Below are positions 43,376-52,709 of a DNA stretch of 64,000 bases, piece by piece. Location: assembly GCF_014395225.1 (NCBI RefSeq), contig NZ_CP060723.1, positions 3,534,001 through 3,598,000 of the forward strand, in the 5' to 3' direction. The notes beneath the pieces were generated by a model. The model did no database searches. It was given only the letters and a program-made list of their open reading frames with translations, and was not told the origin of the DNA. Numbering within the stretch: the stretch's first letter is position 1; each line of letters begins with the position of its first letter. This DNA is from Pedobacter roseus (GTDB lineage: Bacteria; Bacteroidota; Bacteroidia; Sphingobacteriales; Sphingobacteriaceae). A program made the translations under genes and the position numbers.

Positions 43376-44164
43376 TCAACTATCCTGCATCATCGCACTC
43401 CGTCCCCCATCAACTAAATAGGTAACTCCAGATGCAAAAGCGGCATATTCGCTCGATAAAAACACACACCATCCTCCTATTTCTGCTATGGTACCCAATT
43501 TTTTTACCGGGTGAAGTGCTACCGTACGCGCTCTTTCCTGATCAGAATCTGCAAAAGAATTAAACCATTCCTGGTTACCGGGCGTATCTATAAAACCCGG
43601 CGCAATGCCAACCGTACGGATAGCAGGCCCCCACTCTATTGCCAGGCTCCTCACCAAACCCGTTAAGGCTGTTTTAGCAATACTGTAAGGTGCGCAACCC
43701 GGTATACTGGCAAAAGCATGGTTAGAGGCCATTACGATAATTACGCCCTTGTTTGCCGATAATAAAGACCTGCAGCTTTTAGCCAGCCGCCAATGTGCAG
43801 AAAGGTTTAAATCCAAATTAAACTGCCAGTCATTTTCAGAGCAGTTTTCTAAACCCTTAAACACATTCTGACCTGCATTTGAAACTAAAATATCCAGCTT
43901 TCCATAATCATTGCTAATGTCTGCAACCAGTGTTTCAATATTTTCAGTTGAGGTCATATCGGCTTTAAAATAATCGGTTGGAGCATCATAAGATTTCATT
44001 TCCGACAAAAAATGCTGGGCTACATCACTTACTTCACTCTGTTCGGCACAACCTATTACGGTGCAGCCTGCTTTCGCCATCATTTTGGCAATTCCTAAAC
44101 CAATACCTGAAGTAACTCCGGTTACCAGGGCTATTTTTCCACTTAAATCTATTGTTAATGCCAT
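43376..44164 (-). CDS. Short-chain dehydrogenase/reductase, probable sugar dehydrogenase
   Basis: A 262-aa classical SDR. The nucleotide-binding motif is TGVTSGIGLGIAK; NAGQ follows at the end of strand 4. Catalytic residues: Ser in VIIVMASNHAF region and the Y-x-x-x-K in YSIAKTALTGL. The C-terminus FASGVTYLVDGGRS is typical. With the lactonase, an enolase-superfamily dehydratase and a symporter around it, the role is probably oxidation of an aldose to its lactone with NAD(P)+, or of a 2-keto-3-deoxy acid as in the L-fucose route. There is a 36-bp gap to the dehydratase gene upstream. Cofactor preference cannot be decided with confidence. Confidence 0.85.
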   Translation of the reverse strand: MALTIDLSGKIALVTGVTSGIGLGIAKMMAKAGCTVIGCAEQSEVSDVAQHFLSEMKSYDAPTDYFKADMTSTENIETLVADISNDYGKLDILVSNAGQNVFKGLENCSENDWQFNLDLNLSAHWRLAKSCRSLLSANKGVIIVMASNHAFASIPGCAPYSIAKTALTGLVRSLAIEWGPAIRTVGIAPGFIDTPGNQEWFNSFADSDQERARTVALHPVKKLGTIAEIGGWCVFLSSEYAAFASGVTYLVDGGRSAMMQDS

Positions 44165-44200
44165 AAAATCTAATTTAAACCTGCGAGGTTTGTATTGATA

Positions 44201-45366
44201 CTAAACATAAAACCCTGGCCTTGGCGTTAAAATACCAGGGTGTTTTTCCATCTCCGCTTCAATTAAATCGACGCCCAAACCTGGCCTGTCGCTCAGTTTT
44301 AAATGTCCGTTTTGGACCATATCTGCTATCGGATGCGAAATCACTTCATCGCGCCATGGCACATCGTTAAACATAAACTCCTGCCTGAAAAAATTGGGCA
44401 CCGAAGCACAAACCTGTGCCGAGGCCAGTGTAGACAGCGGGCCGTTTGGGTTATGTGGTGCCAATAGCACGTTATAAGCTTCCATCATGGTGGCCATACG
44501 TTTCATTTCCGATGGTCCGCCACAACGGGTAATATCTGGCATCATAATGTCGCAGATGTGTTTTTCCAAAACATCCCGGATACCGTGGCGGGTATAATGA
44601 CGCTCGCCTACACAAATCGAAACATTTGAAGGAATCCGGTCTCTCATGGCTTTTAAAGTATTGGCATTTTCTGGTCCTGCAGGCTCTTCGTACCAGGTAA
44701 TGTTCAGTTCAGAAAGTCTTTGTGCCATGGTTACGGCCACGCGATAATTTAACATGGCATGGGTTTCGATCATGATATCAAAATCTGGCCCTACGGCATC
44801 ACGCACGGCTTTACTGACGTTAAATGCCAGATCCTGCTGAGCGGCGGTAAGCTGCAGGTTCGATGATAAATCTTCGCCATATAAATAGTTGGTATGCGCA
44901 AAGGGGTCGAATTTTAAACCTGTAAAACCCGCTGCCTTTACCTTTTTCGCCTGTTCGGCATAATCTTCGGTATTATGACCGCCTCCGGTAAACCAATAGT
45001 TGGCATAAAGCAGGATATCTTTCCTGAAAGCACCTCCCAAAAGTTCGTAGCAGGGTACACCTAATACTTTTGCCTTTAAATCGAGCAGTGCCATATCTAT
45101 ACCGCTAATGGCACACATACTGGCGCCAAATGGCCCCATCCAGTTTAAATCCCGGTAAAGTTTTGTCCAGATAAAATCGGTTTTCATAGGGTCTAAACCA
45201 ATAATGCGCTGACCAACATGTTTGGTGGCTTCGAAAACAATCGGACTGCCCGGCCAGTTAGTAGCTTCTCCAACCCCTGTGTGCCCGGTATCGGTATATA
45301 TTTTTAATAATGTCCAGTTGTATTTTACCCCTCAACCAGCCATACTTTTACATCTGTTATTTTCAT
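44201..45366 (-). pseudogene. Mandelate racemase/muconate-lactonizing (enolase superfamily) sugar-acid dehydratase, broken by a one-base frameshift
   Basis: The natural ATG is at 45366: it encodes MKITDVKVWLVEG and then meets TAA at 45327-45325. The frame that holds the rest of the protein runs on from 45328 (reading VKYNWTLLKIYTDTGHTGVG, then GEATNWPG) to the stop at 44201. Adding one G to the GGGG run at 45328-45331 restores a 388-aa protein with a normal enolase-superfamily capping domain. The barrel has IMIETHAM, ITWYEEPAG and VGERH as the three metal-ligand strands and APHNPNG with the catalytic-type His. The nearest known types are galactonate/rhamnonate-like dehydratases. Neighbours (SDR, lactonase, symporter, RraA-like) are intact, so either a recent mutation or a base-calling error explains it. 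As printed only 328 aa from the ATG at 45187 could be made, lacking the N-terminal capping strands. Confidence 0.85.
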
Positions 45367-45483
45367 TTTGTTGTTGATTTTATCTTGTTGTGTTGGTGTT
45401 TATGCTAATTTTTAATTTATTATTTTCTATTTTTTTATCAGGTTGGTGAGTCACTAATCTTGGGATTAGGTATAAGCTTTAAG

Positions 45484-45515
45484 ATTCCCAACCCGATAGT
45501 TATCGGGTTGGGAAT
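45484..45515. repeat. Perfect 15-bp palindrome (ATTCCCAACCCGATA class)
   Basis: ATTCCCAACCCGATA (45484-45498) and its exact complement (45501-45515) are separated by 2 nt and followed by GACG. It lies in the gap after the upstream GH2 gene stop. A partly decayed copy occurs at 59737-59774. Confidence 0.85.
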
Positions 45516-45541
45516 GACGTAACGAATGGAGTACGCGAGGC

Positions 45542-48460
45542 TTATTGCAACCTAAAATTCACACTTCCTTTAAGCATTTTCCCCTTAATATTTGTCCTTC
45601 CATCGGTAAATGGTGAACCGTAAAAAGGCTCAGAACCATTGTTCCAATAATCTGCTACCAGCAATTGTATCTTTTCATCCTGCAACCAACTTCTTGATGC
45701 CTGCTTGCCATTGGAACGGATCACGATCTCCTGATCACCATTGCTTAACATTGCCTGCAGAATATTTTGTTTAGTGGATCTAAAATCATTCGATCCCATT
45801 TCATTGGCATCATCTTTCCAGAGTTCTGCACCCGGTTTTCCAAATTCTTCAACCGCAGGTAACCATCTGGCATTTAATTTAGCGGTTCCCTTATCGCGGG
45901 CAATGTCTTCTGCTGCATATACAGTAAATTCGCCTTTGCGTTTCCAGCTTAAGGTTTCAAAAGTTTTAGGCAACTGGAAAAGCATACCATACTGATAAGG
46001 TTTTTCCAGAGTGGTTTTCACCTCATAATCTACCCGCGTGTTTCCATCTGCAGAAAAAGTATAGTTTAAATTCCCATCCCCATTGGTGTAAGTTGCTTTG
46101 ATATTGAAGGTAATTGCATCGGCAGTTTGGTTTACTTTAATCGAATTTGCAAAAATGGTGTACAGCGGATAATTTTTAATCGGATAGATATTGTTCTGAT
46201 AAGTTTCGCCGGCTACATTGGGTTTACCCCCATCTTCGCTGTTCATTTCTATTACACTAAATACGGGTCCCTGCGCTAAAACTTTTTCACCTTTACTTGT
46301 GGCGCCTGATATTATACCTGTAATTTTGTTAATGGTATAATTCACCACTCCCTGCGTTACAAAATAAGCCATTTCATTTTCGGTATAACTTAGCGGAAGC
46401 TTTTTTGTATCAATGGGTTCTTCAGTCTGTTTTAAAACAATCAGTTCTTCATTTACGACATTGCCTGATGGATCTTTAAAGGAAATGTACACTTCTTTTG
46501 TATCTTCTTTTACCGGCACTTGCAACACTCCTTGGCTGTGTGGTTTAATGGCTGATGTTAGACGGATAGGTGTTCCGTCAACCTTTACATTAATTTCTAC
46601 CTCGCTGAGCGAGATAAAATCATGACGGTTTTCAATTTCAAGCAGCATTTTCCCATTTTTAATAGTGGGTTGATGCACGTTTTTAACCACAACAGGCGAA
46701 TAGGCTTTTTTCATGCCCCAATACTCAGGTTTTAACCTGCGCCAGGCATCAATTGGTCCCCAAGGACCATAACCTACAATATTACCATCCGGCAAATGGA
46801 AAGTATCATCAATACCGCTCCAGATGGCACCACCCAAATTGCCTTTGTGTACATACATGCTATCGTACATTTTAACCAATGATGGGCCATAACTTGCCCT
46901 TACGCCTGGATCAGTTAATAATTCGCGGCGGTTATAGGTACTGATATGGGCATATTCGCCAAATAAGGTAGGCCTTTTCATGGTATCGGTAGCCGCCGGA
47001 CCATTGATGCCCGGATAATGGTAATTGGCAATATCTACTTTGTTGCCTCCATTATTGAAGCCGCCCCAACATTGATCGTGAAAGGAAATTGGTCTTGTGG
47101 GATCTAGTTTTTTAGCTTCGCGATACACTTTATCCCATAGCGGACTCCAATAACTCTCGTTACCTAAACTCCAGATGATAACCGAGGCATGGTTTTTACC
47201 AGCCTGCATTTTTTCAATGTTGGCGGCCAGCATGTAAGGATAAAATTTCTCGTCTTTATAATTCCATAACTTCCAGATGGGTGAGGCACCGTGCTGGATC
47301 CATGTTAATGAGCTTTCGTTTTCTACAAACAAACCAATGCTATCTGCTATGGCCAAAAAACGTTCGCTAGGTGGGTAATGCGAGGTACGGATGTAATTGC
47401 AATTGGCCTGTTTAAATAATTCGGCATCTTTTAATTCCAGTTCATCGCTGATGGCGCGTCCGGTGAGTGGATGTACGGAGTGACGGTTTACCCCTCTGAG
47501 TTTAACTGGCATTCCATTTACAAAAACCTGGTTGCCTTTTACTTCGACTTGCCTAAACCCTATTTTTTGATGATGGCTTTCTGTTATTTTACCATTAGTA
47601 ATCAAAGCTGTGGTTAAAGTATATAAATAAGGTTGATCGGTATTCCATTTTATGGGATTTTTTACCGCAATATGGGTGTCGAGCAAAGCAGATTTTTCTC
47701 CGGATATTGCAGGCCATGGCGTTTTTACGTTGGTAATGATTTTCCCCTTAACATCAGCCAAAGTGTACTGTACCCGACCAGCTGTTCCATTTTGCCCCTG
47801 GTTATTGATCAATGCCTTAAGGTTGATTGTGACATTGCTATAATTTTTATCCAGTTCGGTAACCACGGTTAGATCAGCCAGGTTTACTTCGGGCAATGCA
47901 AACAAAGTTACATTACGCAAAATACCCCCAACAGTATGTACTGCATATTGCGAGGTACAGGCTAAAATATCGCTGATGGTATTTGCCTGCACATCAACCT
48001 GTAGCAGGTTTTCGCCAGTTTTAAGCGCATCGGTAATATCTACTTCGAAGGGAACAAAACTACCTTCATGTTCGGCCAGTTTTTTGCCATTAATTTTAAC
48101 TATTGCATGCGAACTTACGCCATCAAAACGGAGTTTAATGCGGTTTCCTTTCCAGCCATCCGGAATATTGATTTCGCGGCTGTAAGTTGCGGTTTCGCCG
48201 GTATTAACCGTATAACCTTGCATTACCCACTCGCCCGGAACTTTAATCGTACCTTTTTTACCGGTCTGTTCAAATTTCCATTCGCCATTTAAAGAAATAA
48301 CCGGTTTATTACTGTTTTGCACAATTGACGGGATTGGCGAAAGCGTACTGGCGATGCCACTGTTCTGTGCCATTAGCTGTAAAGCTGTACCCGTTACCAA
48401 AGCGAGGATAAGCCATATTTTGCGCCTTGCCTTGTAATTGTAAATTTTGTTTGTTAACAT
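45542..48460 (-). CDS. GH2 family glycosidase (beta-galactosidase/glucuronidase-like), copy 1
   Basis: A 972-aa secreted enzyme (signal IWLILALVTGTALQLMAQ). The order is the GH2 one: sugar-binding domain (~55-190, GEWVMQGYTVNTGETATYSR), immunoglobulin-like domain (~195-300), and TIM barrel from GVNRHSVHPLTGRAIS. Glu435 in IIWSLGNES is the expected acid/base and Glu502 in RPTLFGEYAH the expected nucleophile. About 380 further residues form C-terminal beta domains like the BgaC/LacZ type. A tandem paralogue of exactly equal length lies 110 bp upstream. It probably releases the terminal beta-linked sugar that the downstream SDR/lactonase/dehydratase set oxidises. The linkage and sugar are not decided from sequence. 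Confidence 0.92.
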   Translation of the reverse strand: MLTNKIYNYKARRKIWLILALVTGTALQLMAQNSGIASTLSPIPSIVQNSNKPVISLNGEWKFEQTGKKGTIKVPGEWVMQGYTVNTGETATYSREINIPDGWKGNRIKLRFDGVSSHAIVKINGKKLAEHEGSFVPFEVDITDALKTGENLLQVDVQANTISDILACTSQYAVHTVGGILRNVTLFALPEVNLADLTVVTELDKNYSNVTINLKALINNQGQNGTAGRVQYTLADVKGKIITNVKTPWPAISGEKSALLDTHIAVKNPIKWNTDQPYLYTLTTALITNGKITESHHQKIGFRQVEVKGNQVFVNGMPVKLRGVNRHSVHPLTGRAISDELELKDAELFKQANCNYIRTSHYPPSERFLAIADSIGLFVENESSLTWIQHGASPIWKLWNYKDEKFYPYMLAANIEKMQAGKNHASVIIWSLGNESYWSPLWDKVYREAKKLDPTRPISFHDQCWGGFNNGGNKVDIANYHYPGINGPAATDTMKRPTLFGEYAHISTYNRRELLTDPGVRASYGPSLVKMYDSMYVHKGNLGGAIWSGIDDTFHLPDGNIVGYGPWGPIDAWRRLKPEYWGMKKAYSPVVVKNVHQPTIKNGKMLLEIENRHDFISLSEVEINVKVDGTPIRLTSAIKPHSQGVLQVPVKEDTKEVYISFKDPSGNVVNEELIVLKQTEEPIDTKKLPLSYTENEMAYFVTQGVVNYTINKITGIISGATSKGEKVLAQGPVFSVIEMNSEDGGKPNVAGETYQNNIYPIKNYPLYTIFANSIKVNQTADAITFNIKATYTNGDGNLNYTFSADGNTRVDYEVKTTLEKPYQYGMLFQLPKTFETLSWKRKGEFTVYAAEDIARDKGTAKLNARWLPAVEEFGKPGAELWKDDANEMGSNDFRSTKQNILQAMLSNGDQEIVIRSNGKQASRSWLQDEKIQLLVADYWNNGSEPFYGSPFTDGRTNIKGKMLKGSVNFRLQ

Positions 48461-48501
48461 GATGTTATTTTATAAAAATGTTGTCAGTCTGGGCCAATTC
48501 C

Positions 48502-48528
48502 TCATTCCAGCGCAGGCGGGAATCTTAA
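48502..48528. repeat. Palindromic repeat, inverted copy of the ATTCCCGC class
   Basis: The reverse complement matches 6701-6729 with one changed base in the stem. It lies in the 110-bp gap between the two GH2 genes. Confidence 0.7.
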
Positions 48529-48570
48529 GCTTACGGACCGCAAATAATTATCGTTATGATATATCCACTA

Positions 48571-51489
48571 TTATTTCAACTGAAGCATTACACTGTCCTC
48601 TATAATATCACCTGCTTTTAAAGAACGATCCATTTTTTCTGCATGTCCTCTAAAAAAACGTTCAGCACCCATATTGCTGTAACCTGCTATTAAAGCTTTA
48701 ATGCCCTGTGTTTCTTTCCAGGCCCTGATGTGCTGCTCACCGTTGGAGGCTACCTTAAAGGAAGAAGTTCCATTGCTTAATTGGGCAGAATTGATGTACA
48801 TCTTTGTGGAACGGAAATCGTTGGTACCCAAATCATTCCGATCTAAGCTCCAGGGCGTAGATGGTAACTTAGCAGGCCCTGCCGGACCTGAAACCTGATT
48901 AGCAGAGGTTAACAAGGCTTTGCCAACTGGCCTTCCAATATGTTCGGCAGGATAATAATCCCACTGTGCATTTCTGTTCCATTCTAACTCTTGGAAACTA
49001 TTGGGCAAACCGAACACTAATCCCCATTGGCGCGGATTAATTTCTTTTTTGATGGTGTACTTATAATCGATTTTCACCTTGCCATCGGCAGAAAAGACAT
49101 AACTGGTGGTACCACTGGCTTCGCTATAGGCATCGGTGATACTTAACGTAAAGGCACTTTTGGCTTTATTAAATTTAATATCCTTTACAATCCTGTTTTT
49201 GCATACATCTGTAAAAGGATCGAATTGTTGGCGCTCACCTGTCATTTGTGTTCCCCTGCCCTCACCAGTTAAGGGTAGAACCATTAACCTGGTGCCGGTA
49301 TTCCAAACCGGTTTACCATTATTGCTTACCTGCTCTACATCGCCACTCACCAGGTTAAACTGAACATTTAAGCTACCGCTTTTGGCAGTTAAGGTATTGC
49401 CCGATTGGTTATAAATCCAGGATTGGCCGGCTGCTTTTGGTGCTGCAGTTAAATCGCTAACCGTTGGTACAACCGCGAACTGGTAAATATCAATGAGTAC
49501 GCCACGGGGATCGTAAACTTTGATCGTCATTTTATCAGTTGGCAACGGTTTTTTACTCACCATAACGTTGGCCGTTGTTTTACCGTTTCTCTTTAGATCA
49601 GCGGTAATCAGGCCAGTTTCGTTAGCCAGATTCCATTCTATTTTACATTCGTTCAGGTTACTAAAAAGCAGCCTGTTTTCCAGTTCTACGGCTACTTTGC
49701 CGTTATTCCAGTTACCGGCCAATTTAATTTTTACCGGTGAATAGATTTTTTTCATGTGCCAGTACTCTGGTTTTGGTCTTCTCCATCCATCAAACGGTCC
49801 CCAGGTACCATAACCAACCGTTTTTCCGTTTGGTAAAAAGAAAGTGTCATCTATACCGGCCCATATTGCACCGCCCAAAACAGCATCGGTACGGTACATG
49901 TTTTCCCACATGGCCTCAAAACCGACTCCCCAGGCATCACGAACACCAGGATCGGTAACCAGTTCTAAGCGGTTGTAGGCATTTAGGTGCACGTACTCAT
50001 CAAAAACGATCGGACGTTTGTAATTCCGGTAGGTTTGCGGACCTGTTGGACCTGGATAGTGGTGATTGGTAATTTCGAGATCACCCTCATCTGCATCTGG
50101 TCCGTATTGGCTAAAATTACGGGGACGGGTTGGATCAAACTGTTTAACCAACTTAGCCGTTTCCTTAAAATATTCCGCGTATTTTCCACTCTCATTGCCG
50201 ATAGACCAGGTAAGCACTGCAGGGTTAGACCTGAAATAGTTAACCATATCTAAAGTTTGATCGACCATTAAGGTTTGGTAAATTTCGGTCCCTGCGGGTA
50301 CCTCAGTATTTTCGGCCCAGCAAAAAGGTGCTTCCACTTCTAAAAACATCCCCAGGCGGTTACAGGCATCAATCAGTTCTTCGGCCGGAGGATAGTGCGA
50401 AGTACGGAAATAGTTTACATTGCCTTCCCTGAACAGTTCGACGTCCTTTTCCCACATATTATCACCAACCGAGCGGCCCCGCAAAGGCATGGTTTCGTGG
50501 TGACAGATGCCGCGCAGTTTAATTGGCATGTTATTTACAAAAACCCTGTTCCCACGAACTTCGATCTGACGGAAACCAATATTTTTGGTAATCACATCTT
50601 CAGTTTTTCCATCTTGTAAAATACTCAGTTTTAACACATAAAGATTGGGATGTTCCGGATCCCATTTAGCCGGTTTTAAAACATCGAAACTGATGTTCTG
50701 CTGCAAGTACTCACTCTTAGCAATAGATTGATCAACCGTAGCCGTTTTTTCGGCCACCATCGTGGTTCCATCCGCTTTAAACAATTCTGCTTTTATCGTC
50801 AGTCGGTTTGTTTTTATGCTTTGTTCGTTCGCAATAATGACATCGGCACTTAAAGTGGCATTCTCGTAATTTTTGTCCAAAATGGTTTTGACATCTGCGT
50901 AAGCAAAATTTACGGGTTCCAGGGCCATTACGTATACTTTTCGTGAAATACCGCCCAAAGGATGTACGGCATAGGTTGATGCGCTGGCCAAAGAATCGGC
51001 TTTGCTTTCTGATTTTACTTTTACCAGTAATTCATTGTTGGCGCCCCATTTTACCGCATTGTTAATGTCGATTTCGAAAGGGGTAAAACCGCCTAAATGT
51101 GATGCGGTTTTCTTTCCGTTTACCCAAATTTCTGCTTCGCTGTAAACCGCATCAAAACGGAGTTTAATACGCTTGTTTTTCCAGCTTTCCGGAACCTCGA
51201 AGTTCTTTTTATAACCGGCGTAAACCGAATTTTTCACTTCAAAACCCTGCATTACCCATTCGCCTGGCACCTGAATATTTTTATCGGTGGGTAATGTGTT
51301 AATATCTGTTGAAAATTGCCAGGTTCCGTCTAAAGCAATTTTATTTGGTTGTTTTGAGGCCGCTGGCGAGATGCGGTTGAGTTTTAGTAATTGTTTATCG
51401 GCTGTGCTATAGGTGATTTTTTGTATCTGCGCATGTGCCGCGATTGCGAAAAACATTATAGCTGTAAAAATTCTATAAAATAGTTTCAT
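48571..51489 (-). CDS. GH2 family glycosidase (beta-galactosidase/glucuronidase-like), copy 2
   Basis: A 972-aa secreted enzyme (signal MKLFYRIFTAIMFFAIAAHAQ) with the same architecture as its downstream neighbour. Glu433 in VLTWSIGNES is the expected acid/base and Glu498 in RPIVFDEYVH the nucleophile. The motif after HYPP differs (AEELIDACNRLGMFLEVEAPF versus SERFLAIADSIGLFVENESS), and the active-site pocket segments ICHHETMPLRG and VNRHSVHPLTG are only partly alike, so the two may have split specificity after duplication. It starts 33 bp after the RraA-like gene. Both are probably periplasmic, supplying monosaccharide to the symporter. Confidence 0.92.
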   Translation of the reverse strand: MKLFYRIFTAIMFFAIAAHAQIQKITYSTADKQLLKLNRISPAASKQPNKIALDGTWQFSTDINTLPTDKNIQVPGEWVMQGFEVKNSVYAGYKKNFEVPESWKNKRIKLRFDAVYSEAEIWVNGKKTASHLGGFTPFEIDINNAVKWGANNELLVKVKSESKADSLASASTYAVHPLGGISRKVYVMALEPVNFAYADVKTILDKNYENATLSADVIIANEQSIKTNRLTIKAELFKADGTTMVAEKTATVDQSIAKSEYLQQNISFDVLKPAKWDPEHPNLYVLKLSILQDGKTEDVITKNIGFRQIEVRGNRVFVNNMPIKLRGICHHETMPLRGRSVGDNMWEKDVELFREGNVNYFRTSHYPPAEELIDACNRLGMFLEVEAPFCWAENTEVPAGTEIYQTLMVDQTLDMVNYFRSNPAVLTWSIGNESGKYAEYFKETAKLVKQFDPTRPRNFSQYGPDADEGDLEITNHHYPGPTGPQTYRNYKRPIVFDEYVHLNAYNRLELVTDPGVRDAWGVGFEAMWENMYRTDAVLGGAIWAGIDDTFFLPNGKTVGYGTWGPFDGWRRPKPEYWHMKKIYSPVKIKLAGNWNNGKVAVELENRLLFSNLNECKIEWNLANETGLITADLKRNGKTTANVMVSKKPLPTDKMTIKVYDPRGVLIDIYQFAVVPTVSDLTAAPKAAGQSWIYNQSGNTLTAKSGSLNVQFNLVSGDVEQVSNNGKPVWNTGTRLMVLPLTGEGRGTQMTGERQQFDPFTDVCKNRIVKDIKFNKAKSAFTLSITDAYSEASGTTSYVFSADGKVKIDYKYTIKKEINPRQWGLVFGLPNSFQELEWNRNAQWDYYPAEHIGRPVGKALLTSANQVSGPAGPAKLPSTPWSLDRNDLGTNDFRSTKMYINSAQLSNGTSSFKVASNGEQHIRAWKETQGIKALIAGYSNMGAERFFRGHAEKMDRSLKAGDIIEDSVMLQLK

Positions 51490-51522
51490 TTGTGTGTTTG
51501 ATTTATTTTTTGAATTTCCCCT

Positions 51523-52227
51523 TTACATAATCCCATATTTCTCGAAGGCTTCTTTCGCACTCATCCCTTCAAGTATTTTATTCTGCACCATTTTTTCACC
51601 CCTGGCCTTTTCAAGTGCCAGATTTATTACTTCGGCTTCGTGCTGTTTCGGCACAATGCAAACGCCATCTATGTCACCTACCACAATATCGCCGGGATTT
51701 ATCAGTACGCCTTTAATTTCGATAGGAACCCTATAATCGATTACTTTACCCCTGGGTGCCTGGTCTTGAGCATAATTACCATAAGAAAATGAAGGAAAAT
51801 TGAGGTGTAAGATGCCTTTGGTATCTCTGGAGTAACCATCTACCACTGCTCCTGCAGCGCCTAAAATCTGCGCCCTTGTACTCATTAATTCGCCCCAGAG
51901 CGCATAATCAGGGGATGCACCTGTGCAGATATATACTTCATTTTTTTTCAGGTCATCCAATGCTTCGAGCATTAAACCGAAAGGCTTTTTCAGAACCGGA
52001 TTACTGCTTTCGTAAGTCCCGCATTCCAGTACATCGGCTTCAAGCACGGGCATGGCCCTGCCTGCAATAAACATATCAGGATGTAAGGGCTGTATCTGCG
52101 GAGGCAGAAACTGATGAAGCAGTCCCATTTTATCCATAATATCGCCTATTACAGCGGTATAAAGTTCTGTTCTTATAATCTCGAAAAGCTCATCGTCATT
52201 TTTCCATTCTGTGGGTATAGCTGTCAT
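51523..52227 (-). CDS. RraA-like family protein, candidate aldolase
   Basis: A 234-aa cytoplasmic protein. The RraA/HMG-aldolase fold motifs are present: TAVIGDIMDKMG near the N-terminus, WGELMSTRAQILGAAGAVVDGYSRD with the metal- and pyruvate-binding Arg-Asp pair, and VVGDIDGVCIVPKQ. Some family members are class II pyruvate aldolases (4-hydroxy-4-methyl-2-oxoglutarate aldolase), others are RNase E inhibitors. As first gene of a sugar-acid catabolic cluster that ends with a dehydratase making a 2-keto-3-deoxy acid, an aldolase role is more likely than RNase regulation. That is inference from neighbourhood. It is the first gene of the minus-strand unit; the promoter should be in 52228-52320. 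Confidence 0.85.
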   Translation of the reverse strand: MTAIPTEWKNDDELFEIIRTELYTAVIGDIMDKMGLLHQFLPPQIQPLHPDMFIAGRAMPVLEADVLECGTYESSNPVLKKPFGLMLEALDDLKKNEVYICTGASPDYALWGELMSTRAQILGAAGAVVDGYSRDTKGILHLNFPSFSYGNYAQDQAPRGKVIDYRVPIEIKGVLINPGDIVVGDIDGVCIVPKQHEAEVINLALEKARGEKMVQNKILEGMSAKEAFEKYGIM

Positions 52228-52534
52228 TTTCTTTTAATATAGGGATGCTTGTAACAGGAAAATTAATTAGCCAAAATTGTATAATAACCAAAGAAAATAT
52301 TTAATGATAGTTATCTATTTATTAAACTTTTTTAACGTAAAATCATTACCAAAAGGGATACTATTGACAATTTACTTCATTTTAGTTAAAATTTAAGCCG
52401 CAAATTTAGATGAGCGTAGGAGGTTGTTAATTAAGCGCCTGGTTAATAACAAAAGTAAGCAATTGTGAGTAGAGTTAGCCGTTTGGAGTTGGGGGTTTGG
52501 AGTCAATTAACCGATTTAAAGAAATAACCGATTA

Positions 52535-52664
52535 ATCAATGACCAATGAACTAATGACTAATGGACAATGGACCAAACTAATGACTAATGAACTAATGAC
52601 TAATGGACAAGTCTGGCGTTTGGAGTCAGTTAACCAATTTAAACAATTAACCGATTAACCATAC
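52535..52664 (+). repeat. Degenerate tandem ACTAATG/ACCAATG DNA plus ATTAACC-type repeat
   Basis: Sub-units of 7-8 bp such as AATGACC, AATGAACT and AATGGAC follow one another at 52535-52610; at 52627-52664 is a near copy of 28696-28738. It is related in unit sequence to the array at 31001-31141. Confidence 0.7.
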
Positions 52665-52674
52665 TCATAAACAA

Positions 52675-52704
52675 TTTGTTTTTCACTTTTTAAATGTAAC
52701 TTTG
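52675..52704 (+). promoter_or_regulatory. Bacteroidota -33/-7 promoter for the metal-transport operon
   Basis: TTTG at 52675-52678 and TAACTTTG at 52697-52704 are 18 bp apart, matching the TTTG / TAnnTTTG consensus of Bacteroidota primary sigma promoters. Transcription would start around 52709-52712, at the predicted start codon. Confidence 0.65.
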
Positions 52705-52709
52705 TTGCA

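Larger units (their letters stand above)
52228..52709. other. 482-bp gene-free region with tandem repeats
   Basis: It lies between the divergent RraA-like gene and the Cys/His membrane protein gene. It contains degenerate tandem DNA (52535-52610), a dispersed ATTAACC-type repeat (52627-52664) and a promoter at 52675-52704. The A/T-rich part near 52260-52400 should hold the minus-strand promoter, not identified. Confidence 0.7.
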
